A stretch of DNA of 64,000 nucleotides from Thinopyrum elongatum (Eukaryota > Streptophyta > Magnoliopsida > Poales > Poaceae). This document shows positions 1 to 12,270 of the stretch, piece by piece. The stretch spans positions 96,054,185 through 96,118,184 of the forward strand of contig CM022302.1 in NCBI GenBank assembly GCA_011799875.1, in the 5' to 3' direction. The first letter of the stretch is position 1; the number at the start of each line of letters is the position of its first letter. The translations under genes and the position numbers were made by a program. The notes beneath the pieces were generated by a model. It was not told where the DNA came from. It made no database searches and saw nothing but the letters and a program-made list of their open reading frames with translations.

Positions 1-1951
1 AGATTTAAACATTTTCTAAAATTCTGGAATTATTTAAAATACAGAAAAAGATATACTGCGCCAGCATGATGTCAGCATGACGTCAGCCGTCTGCTGACCA
101 GCTGACCGGGTCAAACTGACAGGTGGGGCCCACCTGTCAGCCTCTGTGGGACTAACAGTGGTTTAAACTAAACTAACCGACTAATTAAAGGGCTGGGCCC
201 CAGGTTTCAGTAGGTAATTAACTACTAATTAATTAACAGATTTTAATTAACAGGTTTATTTATTTATAAAAATGTTTTTCACTAGTGGGGCCCGCATGTC
301 AGTGGGCCAGAGTGCCCAGTCAGCAGGGTTGACCTAGTCAACCCTGACTAGTGGACCTGTTGGGCCCATGGGCAGCGACCCAGGGGCGGGGCCCACCTAG
401 CCACGTCGGCGCCCGGCGCCGGAGCGACGCCGGCGAGGCAAATCACGGCGGCGCGGCTCGGGAGGTGGTCGGAAATCACGTACAGGGCACCGTTCGTCGA
501 GTTTTTGGGCGCCTTCGAAAACTACGGCTGCGCCACGTCCAACGGTGGTGGTTGTGGCGGCGGGGTGACCGGAATCGAGTGCGGAGAGCTCATGGGCGGA
601 CTTCCGGAGTTAGGCGCGAGAGGAAACGGCGATGCAACGCGTTAGCGAGCGAACTGAGAGGCTAGGCGAGACATACGCGAGGCGGCAAGTGCAACGGCCG
701 CTGGCCCGTGACCATTTGGTCAACGGAGGCACGCCAGCGACAATCGCAGGCGACGATGACATTCGGGTGAGCATGGAAACAGCGACTCCGGGCACGGCGA
801 GCAGCGGCAAGAGGCGCGCTCGAATCCTACGGCTACGGCGAGCACGACTGTGAGCTCAGTTGAGCTCGACAGCGGCAGTGGCGATGACAGCAGCAACGGC
901 GGCGGAGCTCCGTTCGGGCAAACATGGCGTGGCGGCTACGAGCGGCGACAGGCAGTGCAGAGAGGAGGGGAAGGAAGGTGTGGAGCTCACCGAGCGGTCA
1001 CGAAAGACCCTTGGTGGTTTAGGAGCAGCAGAGCTCGTCGGGGAAGAAGGGGATCGCCGGTGGCCCAAGGATGAAGACGAGGTCGTGGTGCTCGGTGCAG
1101 GGAGGGTCCTGGCTCCGCCGGGTGGCACTGGTCGACGCAACACTCGATGGCGGAGCAGGCAGACACGGGGAGACGTCGAGGTGGTGGCGGTGGTCACGGG
1201 AACGACGGAGGCGCGGCGGCGGCGGCACTCGGAGGCGATGGATCTGAAGGGAGTGAGGGGAGGAGAGCGAGCGGAGCGAGGGGGAAGTGGATGAGGATGG
1301 CCAGGGGGAGGGCTCGGGCGCGGCCTTATCCTCTCGCTATCGGTGGCGTCGTCGTGTCGTCGCCTCATCGGCGCTTTCCGGCGCGGCCATACGCGCGCCG
1401 ACAGCGCGAAGGAGAGAGAGGGAGGAGGGAGAAAGAGGCCTGCTGGGCTGGGCCAGGTGCACTGTGCTCTTAGGCCCAGTCGGTTTAGGCCTTTCGTTTT
1501 TCCTTTTCTGTTTTTCTTTTTCCTGTAGCATTTTGCAATTTATTTATCCATCAGATGACCTTGCAAAAATAAGCAACTAGCAGAAACAAATACTAGGGAA
1601 AATGATGCACTGCCACAGGAAGTTTGGGGAGTTCTGGAATCCTTTTGAATTTTTCCAAAAATGAAATGGCATTTAAAATACTGTTTTGGCACTTTTTAAA
1701 ATGCTTAGGCCCACTTTGACTTGGTGGTAATGTTGTTTTCCTTAACAACAAATTGTTTTGGAAAATTTGCTAGAAGGTGATCATTTTTCCAGCAACTTTT
1801 GTGCAACTTGAAATTTCACTTTGAATTTGAGTAGAATTCAGAGAAGGAATTTGAAATGAGATATTATCCCAACATGATTATCATTGCAAATCACAGTAGC
1901 TTAGCATCATCATGATGGATTACTGTAGCACCATTACATAGGGGTGTTACA
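1..1951 (-). repeat. 3' LTR of the chromovirus (partial)
   Basis: Bases 1-1951 align end to end with about 9678-11617, the outer part of the 5' LTR, with scattered substitutions and small indels. On the coding strand it starts TGTAACACC immediately after the polypurine tract. About 340-1480 is strikingly GC-rich compared with the AT-rich DNA either side. Confidence 0.92.
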
Positions 1952-1964
1952 ATTCTCCTCCTCT
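1952..1964 (-). promoter_or_regulatory. Polypurine tract of the chromovirus
   Basis: On the minus strand this reads AGAGGAGGAGAAT and abuts the TG of the 3' LTR. This is the position and composition expected for the plus-strand DNA primer of an LTR retrotransposon. Confidence 0.8.
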
Positions 1965-1988
1965 AAAAGAAATTCTCGTCCCAAGAAT

Positions 1989-4556
1989 TCAGGAGGTAGA
2001 AGAAAAGAGGTCGGGGTATTCTTCCCGAAGATGATCCTCGCGTTCCCAAGTGGCTTCATCTTCTGTATGATTCGACCACTGTACTTTCAGGAACTTGGTC
2101 GTCTTCTGACGGGTTCGACATTCAGATTCATTGAGGATGCAGATCGGATGCTCCTTATAAGAAAGATCATCTTGCAATTCGAGCATCTCGTGATCCACTG
2201 CGCGGTGTGGAGATTCCTTGAAGCAACAACGAAGTTGCGACACATGGAAGACATCGTGGATATGAGAGAATTGCGGCGGCAACTCCAATTTATATGCCAC
2301 CTGACCATGTCTTGCAACAATGCGGAAAGGACCAATGTAGCGTGGAGCTAACTTGCCCTTGATCCCGAAGCGGTGAGTGCCCTTCATAGGAGTGACACGA
2401 AGATAAGCTTGATCACCAGGTTGATAAGTCAAACCCCATCGTTTGCGATCATAGTTGCTCTTCTGGCGGTCCTGAGACGCCTTCAGATTTTCTCGAACGA
2501 TACAGACTTGTTCTTCGGCGTGTTGGATAATGTCTGGACCCACAAGTGGTCGTTCCCCAGTTTCTGACCAATTCAGAGGGGTTTGACACTTACGTCCATA
2601 GAGTACTTTGAAGGGGGCCATTTTCAAGCTGGCTTGATAGCTGTTGTTATATGAGAATTCCGCATAAGGAAGAGATTCTTCAAACTTCTTGCCGAACGAT
2701 ATAACACAAGCCCGAAGCATGTATTCGAGAAGCTGATTGACTCGCTCGACTTGGCCTTGGGATTGGGGGTGATAAGCTGAACTCCAGGTAATATGAGTTC
2801 CCATAGCTTCTTGGAAACTTTCCCAGAACTTTGAGGTAAAAAGACTGCCACGGTCCGAACTGAACTCCTTCAGAATACCGTGGAGTGATACAATTCTGGA
2901 GATATATAACTCTGCTAACTGACTAGCAGTGATAGTTTCTTTGACAGGCAGAAAGTGTGCAACCTTAGAGAGTTGGTCGACGACGACAAGAATGGCATTG
3001 TGACCCTTCTGTGACTTGGGAAGGCCAGTAATGAAATCCATTTGCACTTTATCCCATTTCCATAAAGGAATAGGTAACGGTTGCAGAATTCCAGCAGGCT
3101 TCTGATGTTCTGCTTTAACGCGACGGTAAACGTCACATTCAGCAACGTATCGAGCAATATCCTGCTTCATTTTGGACCACCGGTACCTTTGACGGAGATC
3201 ACGATACATCTTGGTGCTACCCGGATGAATAGACAGTGGAGCATTATGTGCCTCCTTCATGACCTTGTCAGTCATAAGCTCGAAGCGAGGTAACACAATG
3301 CGGTCTCTGAAATACATGGTTCCATCTTCAGACAGCGAGAAATCCCTGTACTTTTCCAGGTGAAGATCTTTCTTCATCAGATCAACTTCAGCATCTTTAG
3401 CTTGCGCACTCTTAACAGCCTTCTCGAGATCTAGCTGTATTACAAGGTTACTAAGAGAACCCTGTGGAACAATACGCAGGTTCAGCTTGCGCAGTTCTTC
3501 ATAAAGATGAGGTTGAGCTCGCTTAACCATGAGGTTGTTGCAATAGGACTTGCGGCTTAAGGCATCAGCCATGACATTAGCCTTGCCAGGGGTATAAGAA
3601 ATACCACAGTCATAGTCTGTAATTGTTTCCAACCATCGTTGTTGGTGGAGATTGAGATCCGGCTGAGTAAACAAATACTTTAGACTTTGATGATTAGTAT
3701 ATATCTCGCATCGATTACCAAGAAGGTAGTGTCGCCACTGCTTCAATGCATAAATCACAGCAGCAAGTTCCAGATCATGCACTGGATAGTTTTCTTCATG
3801 TGGATGCAATTGACGTGAAGCATACGCAATTACTCTTTGTTCTTGCATTAGGACACAACCTAATCCTTGACGAGAAGCGTCGCAATATATCACAAAGTCT
3901 TTGCGAGAATCCGGAGGAGCAAGCACTGGAGCAGAAGTTAGCTTGTCCTTGAGAGTCTGGAAACTCTCCTGACATTTGTCGGTCCACTCAAACTTAACGC
4001 CTTTGTGAAGCAGATTAGTCAGGGGCTTGGCAATCTTGGAAAAGTTCTCGATAAATTGATGGCAATAGCTTGCCAGGCCGAGAAAACTTCTCACTTGCTT
4101 GACGTTCTTCAGAGGAGTCCAGTCCAGAATAGCCTGAACCCGCTCCGGGTTAACAACAATTCCATCCTTGGAAATCACATGACCAAGGTAGGTTACTTCA
4201 GAAAGCCAGAATTCACATTTGGAGTATTTGGCATACAACTGGTGTTCTCGGAGCCTTTCCAGTACAAGACGAAGGTGTTCAACATGTTCTTCCTTATTCT
4301 TTGAAAAAACCAGAATATCATCTAGATATACCACGACGAACTTGTCGAGGTAATCCATGAAGATGTAATTCATCAGATGGGAGAATGTGGCTGGAGCATT
4401 TGTTAAGCCAAATGACAAGACAGTGTACTCATAAGAGCCATAGCGAGTAACAAATGCAGTCTTGGGAATATCCTCTTCGTGGACACGGATCTGGTGATAA
4501 CCCAACCTCAAGTCGAATTTAGAAAACACCGATGATCCAGCAAGTTGATCATACAA
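1989..4556 (-). pseudogene. Chromovirus pol, 3' part: RT (C-terminal), RNase H, integrase, chromodomain
   Basis: An 855-residue open frame. RT palm motif YLDD is at about residues 77-80 (YLDDILVFS). RNase H lies at about 220-320, with CDAS and HDLELAA present, but the usual YTDH motif reads YTNH, so a catalytic Asp is replaced by Asn. Integrase follows with an N-terminal His/Cys zinc-binding region, then the core triad in MDFITGL, SSDRGS and GQVERVNQ. The last ~60 residues (YKEHPICIL... TWEREDHL) are a chromodomain, which in this family is thought to steer integration to particular chromatin. The frame is long but is cut off from gag, protease and the RT N-terminus by the 194-bp duplication and stop to its right, so no full Gag-Pol can be made. 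Confidence 0.92.
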
Positions 4557-4776
4557 ATCATTGATCCGAGGAAGTAGATATTGGCTGGAGCATTTGTTAA
4601 GCCAAATGACATGACAGTGTACTCATAAGAGCCATAGCGAGTAACAAATGCAGTCTTGGGAATATCCTCTTCGCGGACACGGATCTGGTGATAACCCAAC
4701 CTCAAGTCGAGTTTAGAAAACACCGATGATCCAGCAAGTTGATCATACAAATCATTGATCCGAGGAAGTGGATATT
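4389..4776. repeat. 194-bp tandem duplication inside the RT coding region
   Basis: Bases 4389-4582 and 4583-4776 are direct copies with about four substitutions. Both encode the same stretch of RT fingers/palm (from LPRIND through [14 protein letters not shown] and SFGLTNAPA). The period of 194 is not a multiple of three, so the second copy shifts the frame, and pol is broken by it. Confidence 0.93.
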
Positions 4777-4780
4777 TATT

Positions 4781-6607
4781 CTAAATGGTTGCCTGGTTGA
4801 TAGGACGGTAATCTTGCACCAACCTATTTGTACCATCTTTCTTCTTGACAAAGAGAGAAGGTGCTCCCCAGGCAGAGGAACTTGGACGAATAAAGCCTTT
4901 GCGGAGTGATTTGTCGATTTCCTCCTTAAGCTCTAGAAGTTCATGCGGAGGCATCTTATAAGGACGCTTCGCAATGGGAGTTGTGCCTAGCTTCAAGTTG
5001 ATGGCAAACTCGACAGCTCTAACAGGAGGTATTAATGGAAGTTCTTCTGGAAAAACATCCTGGAAGTCACGAACGACTGGAATGTTTTCGATCCCCTCAA
5101 GCGGAGAAGCATTTAATGCATTTAGAGCGTATATTAGGGCCTCGACATTTTGAGTGATATGAGCATGGTAATTTACTATCTCATCCGAGGGGTGCAGAAG
5201 CTGAACGACTTTAATGGCACAATAGATTGCGGTGGTATGAGCCTTCAACCAGTCCATACCCAGAATAAGGTCAATTTTGGAAGACTTCAGGATAATGGAA
5301 GATGCACGGAACTCCAACCCTTCAATATCAATAATGACATCGGGGCTGAACCTGGAGGCTCGGCTTTGGCCTGCGGGAGTGTTTACCACTAACGGATGGT
5401 GCAACATTTCATATTCAATACCATGCATGAATGCAAAATCTTCTGATATGAAAGAATGCGATGCTCCTGAATCAAATAAAATAGAAGCTGCTACTGAATT
5501 AACAAGAAGTGTACCCATCACAGTAGTTGGTTTCTCTGAGTCTTCACTCATGTTAACATGATAAGCCTGACCACGACCATAAGGTCTAGCATTGTTGTTG
5601 TGGGGCTGATTGTTGCAGCGGGCATTAGCAGGCAGAGCCAGTTGATTCTGATTCTGGTAGCAGTTCCTGGCAAGATGACCTAGTTTGGCACACTTGTAAC
5701 ACATCCCATCATTGGGATTGGGAGCAGGAGCTCGGGGTGGTGCATCTCGAAGAGGCTGCCTCGGTGGTGGAGGAGGCAGACGTAGTGCAGCATGGTACGG
5801 CCTTGGTGCAGGTGCAATTGGACAATACATGCTGTGGGGAATCCAGATACGGTGCTTCTGTGCTGAGCTCGATGATGAGCCAACATCACGATAGCGCTTC
5901 TGTGACTCCTTGTGCTTGATCTGAGCGGTCTCAACCAGAATAGCCTTGTTCACAAGGGTAGCAAAGTCGGTGAAGTCTTGAGCAGCAAGTGCAAGCTCGA
6001 TGTCTGGGTGGAGTCCATTACGGAACTTCTCTTGTCTACGAGCATCCGTGTTGATGTCTTCTTCAGCATAGCGGGACAGGTCAAGGAATTCCCGCTGATA
6101 GGCTTCGACAGTCTTGTTGCCCTGAGTGAGGTTGCGGAACTGGGTTTTCATCCGGTCCATGATTCCTTGAGGAATATATCGGGCATGAAAAGCAGCCTGG
6201 AACTCAAGCCAGGTAACGGCTGTTCCAGCAGGCAGTGTACGCTTGTGTGTGTCCCACCATTGAGCAGCGGGACCCTTTAAGAAAAAGGACGCGAAGGTGA
6301 CAAAGTAGGCAGGGGAGACATTTGCAGACTCCATCTCGTGAGTGATGTCGCGAATCCAGTCATCAGCATCCAGTGGCTTATTAGAATTGCGGAACTGAGT
6401 GGGGTTAAGACGCGCAAATTCCAACAGAGTTATTGAAGCAGGGTTCTGGTTCTGGTTGTTCAGATGCGGGAACTGAGCCATAATCCCAGTCATGAACTGA
6501 CGGTTGAGCTTGAATTGTTGCATCATAGCTGCCATATAATCTGGCGATGGTGGGTGTTCAGGGGCACGACCACGACCACCTGGTCTAACCATCCTGCTAA
6601 GTTTCAA
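4781..6607 (-). pseudogene. Chromovirus gag, protease and start of RT
   Basis: A 608-residue frame. Gag capsid-like region at about residues 55-230 (motifs LKGPAAQWWD, LEFQAAFHARY and TVEAYQREFLDLSRYAE). One CCHC zinc knuckle, CYKCAKLGHLARNC, lies at about 305-318. Aspartic protease active site DSGASHSFIS is at about 380, followed by ILGMDWL. The RT N-terminus ends RLVQDYRPINQATI, then a TAG stop where the family normally continues to the KYPLPRI region. In the intact family this would be the structural and maturation half of Gag-Pol. Start ATG at 6607 lies 590 bp inside the primer-binding site. Confidence 0.9.
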
Positions 6608-7198
6608 TAGGGGTAGTTTAGTAAAAGCAATTGCGAGTGTTTAGCGACAAGCATGATGTAACACGACAATAATTAAGAAGTGTAATAGATACTTAACATT
6701 AGTCAATTACGACGTACAGATCCGTACACAGAGTCGGGTACATGCGGACAGCATAACAACGCAAATTTAAAAGCTACACATGCTAGGTGGCGCGCAGGCA
6801 CGCGGTAAGGAAGTACACAACGAGACATAGCAAAGGCTATATCAACATCGGAGAAAACTGCTGGAGCGAGGAATCTGCAAGGAACGACGCAGGGTGCCCT
6901 CGATAAAAGGTTCCCGCGGTCCGTAAACTGTGCTAAGCAGACTCGGGCTCTGAATTCAAGAGAGGCATAGTAAGATCTCCGGGTGGATGTGAGCATGAGA
7001 TCCTAAAGTTAGTAAAATCATTTTAACCCTAATAGAAGAGAGATCAGAGTCCCAAGGTATAGACGAGGAATAAAAAATCCTAATACCACCCAATGGCAAC
7101 GTGGGCCCGTAAGCCACACAGCCATGTTAGTAAAACGGTTTTCATGACTAGACTCAACTTCGGCCAAGGAGTTGGAAAGGGGGTTCCTACAGGCAGTC
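6608..7198 (-). other. Untranslated leader of the chromovirus
   Basis: This lies between the primer-binding site and the gag start. No convincing coding region or recognisable motif is visible. Confidence 0.7.
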
Positions 7199-7211
7199 GG
7201 CTCTGATACCA
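7199..7211 (-). promoter_or_regulatory. tRNA-iMet primer-binding site of the chromovirus
   Basis: The minus strand reads TGGTATCAGAGCC, complementary to the 3' end of plant initiator methionine tRNA. It lies 3 bp inside the 5' LTR end, as usual for this family, and fixes the LTR boundary and orientation. Confidence 0.93.
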
Positions 7212-7860
7212 ACTTGTGACGCACCCAGCTTAATCATGCACTAATCATACACGCAAATGCACACGATCAAGCCTAAGGACTCACTTGTAGGAATCACAAC
7301 ACAACTCTAAAACATAAATAAATGCATACAAACATTATATTACAAGCCAGGGCCTCGAGGGCTCGAATACATAAGCTTGATGTCAACAAGCATCAGCGGA
7401 AGCATTAGATATTTGAGTACAGATATAAAAGAGAAACAGATAAGCCTTTAAGAAGGCGGTGCAAAACAAAAGCTACGATTGAAAAGGCGCAGGCCTCCTG
7501 CATGGGACCCTCCGAACCTACTCCTGGTCATCGGTCAACTCGAAGTAGTAACCACCCTCGGGGTGGTAGTAGTAGTCGGCGGCGGGGGCAGCAGTCTCAG
7601 GGGCGCTGTCATCTGGTTGCATCAAACGGATATGGGGAAAAAGAGGAAGCAAAGCAACCGTGAGTACTCATTCGAAATACTCAGCAAGCAAGGATCTACA
7701 CTACACATGCAACATTGTCAAAGAAAGGCTGTATATGTGGACTGGGCTGCAGAAATGCCAGAATAGAGGGAAGGCCTAGTCCTATCGAAGACTAGCATCT
7801 TCATCCATCTTGCAGCATTAGAAGAGTGTAGATTAGCACAATATAAGGTAGTAGTAGTGT

Positions 7861-8000
7861 TATCAACCTCGACCAGAGATCCTTCCCCGACTCCCTGCGA
7901 GAAAGCGATCCCAGAGCCCTAATATCCAAGTATCAACCTCGGCCAGAGAACCTTTCTCGACTCCCTGCGAGAAAGCAATCCCAGAGCCCTACTATCCATA
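7861..8000. repeat. 70-bp tandem duplication in the chromovirus 5' LTR
   Basis: Two copies starting at 7861 and 7931 (tatcaacctcg...) with a few differences. The corresponding part of the other LTR lies outside the window. Confidence 0.8.
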
Positions 8001-9936
8001 TCTCATCACAAGTATCCAGTTCTAGTTGTATCGATCGGGATACAACTCCGAGCGTCTGTTACCGAGGATCCGGCTATGCATAGATGTTTTCTTTCCTATA
8101 GGGGTGCACCAACTTACCAACCACGCTCGCTTAACTCCGGTCGGACACACTTTTCTGGGTCATGCCCAGCCTCGGCCAAACGATACGCCGCAACCCGACC
8201 TAGGCTTAATAGAGAGGTCAGCACGCCGGACTAACCCTATGCACCCAGGGGTCTTGGGCCATCGCCCCGGGCGCTCCTGCACGTTGAGAGGGCGGCCGTG
8301 AGCATACCTAGCAACCCACACTATCAAGGCGGTTGCTTAACGTGGTCCAACCCGGCGGGCGCCACTCAGTCGCTGACATCTAGAAAAGCTTCGGCTGATG
8401 CATACGACGTAGAGTGCCCATAACTGTTCCCACGTGATGGTTAGTGCTATCGGGCTAGAGGCCCACTCGGATCAAATATCCAAATCGTTAGTGTATTGGG
8501 GTGTGTGGTAACGAGCAGAGACTAACGATCGATGTGACCCCGTCGCCCCGTCTCGAGGACTTGCGGCAAGGGCTAAGAAAGCCCGACCACGCCTCGTAAT
8601 TATCTCACGGGCACCCTCCAGGTCAACCCGTCTCCACATCACTTGTATCTTATGCTTGCTCGGGTACCCCTCAGGGTCGACCCGACTTTATCATGGTTCA
8701 TGGTTAAAGTCATAATAACTATGTGTCCAAACACCAGGGGGAAACCCTAGGAATCACCCTCGATGGATTCCACCTGATGTAGTCGTCAAGGTGAACTTAG
8801 GAGGAATCACCGTCGAGGTTCACACTTGAGGTGTTGCACGACGGTGTCGTTATCGGGAGTGGTGAAGGAGGAATCACCCTCGATGACCATGACTGAATAG
8901 CTACTCTACAGAGTTAACATCAGAAGTGCTAAACAAGGTATCACCCTCGGCACTCGATAGTAACACAGCAGTGTCATACAACTAAGGGGGTGATGTGCGG
9001 TGCCGGGGCCTGGTTGTCTATCATGTTGATCGAGTCATCTGATAATCCAGAGGGGCATCTGGGACAAAGTGGGGGTCTCTGGTATGTCTCTAACCAGCCT
9101 ATACTAAGCAGTTTAGGATAAGCAGGTAGGTATCAACAGCAGTTACAAAAATCAAGCTATGCATCAGAAAATAGGATAAGCAGTAGCAGCAACAATTTCT
9201 AACGCAAGCATAAGAGAGAAAGAATAGGCGATATCGGCATGTTCAAGGGGGGGTGCTTGCCTGGAAGCTCTGCGGCAAAGGTCTAGTCGTCAGGGGCCTA
9301 GTCGATCTCCGGAGCTGCGTCAGTCTCGGGGACTGCGTCGGTACCGGGGTCTACCGAGAGAGAAGAGGGGGAGGAAACAGATAAATACACAGCAAACATA
9401 TGCAACATAGAGCATGCCATGCTAAGATGCAGTGCAGGGTTGCCTAAAAGCATGTCTAAGTCATATTAGTTATTTTAGGATTTAAGTTGGATTTATTAAC
9501 CGGTGTATATGCACTATTCATCTACCGGAAACAGGCTAAAAGTTGCGGGTTCACCTTCGTAGAAGGCGCCGACACAGAAATAGATGGCTCGGTTGGATTC
9601 GTCTTGTCGGTCTGAGCAACTTTCATGTATAAAGTTTTTCGATCTGAGCTACGGTTAAATTTCTGTGGATTTTAAAAGATTTAAACATTTTCTGAAATTC
9701 TAGAATTATTTAAAATATAGAAAAAGATATACTGCGCCAGCATGATGTCATCATGGCATCAGCCGTCGACTGACCAGCTAATCGGGACAAACTGACAGGT
9801 GGGGCCCACCTGTCAGCCTCTGTGGGACTAACAGTGGTTTAAACTAAGCTAACAGACTAATTAAAGGGCTGGGCCCCAGGTGTCAGTGGCTAATTAACTT
9901 CTAATTAATTAACAGATTTTAATTAACATGTTTATT

Positions 9937-9944
9937 TATTTATA
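9937..9944 (-). promoter_or_regulatory. Possible TATA box in the chromovirus LTR
   Basis: The minus strand reads TATAAATA in a TA-rich stretch about 1.67 kb from the LTR start. The other LTR has the same motif near 258-270. Position and motif are plausible for a U3/R boundary, but nothing else fixes the start site. Confidence 0.3.
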
Positions 9945-11734
9945 AAAACATTTTTAACTAGTGGGGCCCGCATGTCAGTGGGCTAGAGTTCCCAGTCAGC
10001 AGGGTTGACCTAGTCAACCCTGACTAGTGGACCTACTGGGCCCACGGGCAGTGACCCAGGGGCGGGGTCCACCCAGCCACATCGGCGGCTGGCGCCGGAG
10101 CGACGCCGGCGAGGCAAATCACGGCGGCGCGGCTCGAGAGGTGGTCGGAAATCACGTACAGGGCACCGTTCGTCGAGTTTTCGGGTGCGTTCGAAAACTA
10201 CAGCTGTGCCACGTCTAACAGTGGTGGTGTGGCGGTGGGGGTGACCGGAATCAAGTGCGGCGAGCTCATCGGCGGACGGCCGGAGTCAGGCGCGAGAGGA
10301 AACGGAGATGCAGCACTTTAGCGAGCGAACTAAGAGGCCAGGCGAGACGTACGCGAGGCGGCGAGTGCAACGGGGGCTGGCCCGTGACCATTTGGTCACC
10401 GGAGGCACGCCGACGACGAGCGCAAGCGGCGGCGACGTTCGGGTGAGCATGGAAACAACGACTCCGGGCACGGCAAGCAGTGGCAAGTGGCGCGTTCGAA
10501 TCGTATGGCTACGGCGAGCACGACTGCGAGCTCAGTCGAGCTCGACAGCGGCTGTGGCGATGACAGCAGCAACGGCGGTGGAGCTTCGTTCGGGCAAACA
10601 TGGCGTGGCGGCTACGGGCGGCAACAGGCAGCGCAGAGAGGAGGGGAAGGAAGGTGTGGAGCTCACCGAGCGGTCATGAAAGACCCTTGGTGGTTTAGGA
10701 GCAGCAGAGCTCGCCGGGGAAGAAGGGGATCTCCGGCGGCCCAAGGTTGAAGACAAGGTCGTGGTGCTCGGTGCAGGGGGGTCCTGGCTTCGCCGGGTGG
10801 CACTGGTCGACGCAGCAGTCGACGGCGAAGCAGGCAGACACGGGGAGACGTCGAGGCGGTGGCGGTGGTCACGGGAACGACGGAGGCGCGGCGGCGGCGC
10901 CGCTCGGAGGCGATGGATCTGAAGGAAGAGAGGGGAGGAGAGCGAGGAGGAAGTGGATGAAGATGGCTAGGGGGAGGGCTTGGGCGAGGCCCTATCCTCT
11001 CGCTGTTGGTGGCGTCGTCGTGTTGTCGCCTCATCGGCGCTCGCCGGCGCGGCCATACGCGCGCTGATAGCGCGAAGGAGAGAGAGGGAGGAGGGAGAAA
11101 GAGGCCGGCTAGGCTGGGCCAGGTGCACTGTGCACTTAGGCCCAGTCGGTTTAGGCCTTTCGTTTTTCCTTTTTTGTTTTTCTTTTTCCAGTAGCATTTT
11201 GCAATTAATTTAGCCATCAGATGACCTTGCAAAAATAAGCAACTGGCAGAAACAAATACTAGGGAAAATGATGCACTGCCACAGGAAGTTTGGGGAGTTC
11301 TGGAATCCTTTTAAATTTTTCCAAAAATGAAATGGCATTTAAAATGCTGTTTTGGCACTGTTTAAAATGCTTAGGCCCACTTTGACTTGGTGGTGATGTT
11401 GTTTTCCTTAACAACAAATTGTTTTGGAAAATTTGCTAGAAGGTGAACATTTTTCCAGCAACTTTTGTGCAACTTGAAATTTCACTTTGAATTTGAGTAG
11501 AATTCAGAGAAGGAATTTGAAATGAGATATTATCCCAACATGATTATCATCGCAAATCACAGTAGCTTAGCATCATCATGATAGATTACTGTAGCACCAT
11601 TACATTTGGGTGTTACACCACCTTGTTGAGGCTCTTGTTCTTATCCTTTTTGTGAAAAAAATCTTATTTATATGATTTAAATAGTTGCTTGTATAATTTT
11701 CTTACTTGTATGATTGTTTGTTATACGTAGTGCC

Positions 11735-12166
11735 ATGGTTTTGATATACATCCCCGTCGGCCCTCGTCCAGTTTATGATTCGGATGTGGTATAATATCTT
11801 TTATAACTATTTGTTGCATTTCGTGTTTATGACAATTATGCCCATCAAGTTGACATAGATATTTTTATCTAGGAGGTATGTGAACCGAAAATTGCAACCG
11901 ACCCTCTTGTCGAGAAGTTAAATTTGGTTGAAAAAGAAAACGAGTATTTGAAAGAAAAATTGAAAAGAATTGAAGAAGATAAGATGAAATTGGAGTTGTA
12001 TGTTGCCGATGTCGACGATGATCACAAGATCAAGATGGATGCAATGTGCTTGAAGATTAGAAAGGTTAGAAAATATGTCGTTAATAAAGAGGCTTGGTAT
12101 CATTATCTTGTTGAACCAATTATTACCTTAGTTGTGATTTTGATCGCAAAATTTTGTTGCATTTAA
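11735..12166 (+). CDS. Small coiled-coil protein with C-terminal hydrophobic segment, CACTA copy A accessory gene
   Basis: Two exons: 11735-11788 (MVLIYIPVGPRPVYDSDV) and 11873-12166, with a GT-AG intron of 84 bp; predicted 115 residues. Exon 2 encodes a Lys/Glu-rich heptad-like region (LVEKENEYLKEKLKRIEE) ending in a hydrophobic stretch with EPIITLVVILIAK, like a tail-anchored membrane protein. The TNP2 start lies 104 bp downstream on the same strand, so both could share a transcript. The same two-exon structure occurs at the same place in copies B (49085-49527) and C (61268-61625). The last residues here differ from B and C through a small frameshift. I recognise no named family; the function is unknown. 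Confidence 0.6.
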
Positions 12167-12270
12167 ATGCTTTAGCTAGATAGTTGTATGTTGTTTTATG
12201 AGAATAAGTGTGTATGAACTTTATGTATGAACTTGTATTAATTTGGTCTTTTTGGTGTTGTGTAATGAAG

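Larger units (their letters stand above)
1..11617 (-). mobile_element. Ty3/gypsy chromovirus with very long LTRs (Tekay/Del-like), minus strand, truncated by the window edge
   Basis: The element reads right to left: 5' LTR 7215-11617, primer-binding site 7199-7211, leader, gag-protease-RT (6607 to 4781), RT-RNase H-integrase-chromodomain (4556 to 1989), polypurine tract, then the start of the 3' LTR (1951 to 1). About 2.45 kb of the 3' LTR lies outside the window. LTR ends are TGTAACACCC and GTGCGTCACA on the coding strand. The chromodomain after integrase plus 4.4-kb LTRs fits the Tekay/Del clade; the clade name is an inference. It is inserted in CACTA copy A; the right flank begins ccacc, the expected 5-bp target duplication, but its partner is outside. 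By eye the LTRs differ at several percent of sites, so the insertion is not recent. Pol is broken. Confidence 0.9.
7215..11617 (-). repeat. 5' LTR of the chromovirus (4.4 kb)
   Basis: The plus strand begins TGTGACGCACCC next to the primer-binding site and ends GGGTGTTACA at 11617, giving TG...CA termini. The outer ~1.94 kb matches the partial 3' LTR at 1-1951. The LTR includes a GC-rich block at about 10020-11130 and short direct repeats. Open frames inside it are low-complexity (Arg/Pro/Ser/Gly-rich), differ between the two LTR copies, and are not called as genes. Confidence 0.9.

Noticed and set aside
856..1368. Open frames of 100-190 residues on both strands of the chromovirus LTR GC-rich block
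   Set aside because: Low-complexity Arg/Pro/Ser/Gly translations in several frames at once, not conserved as protein between the two LTRs.
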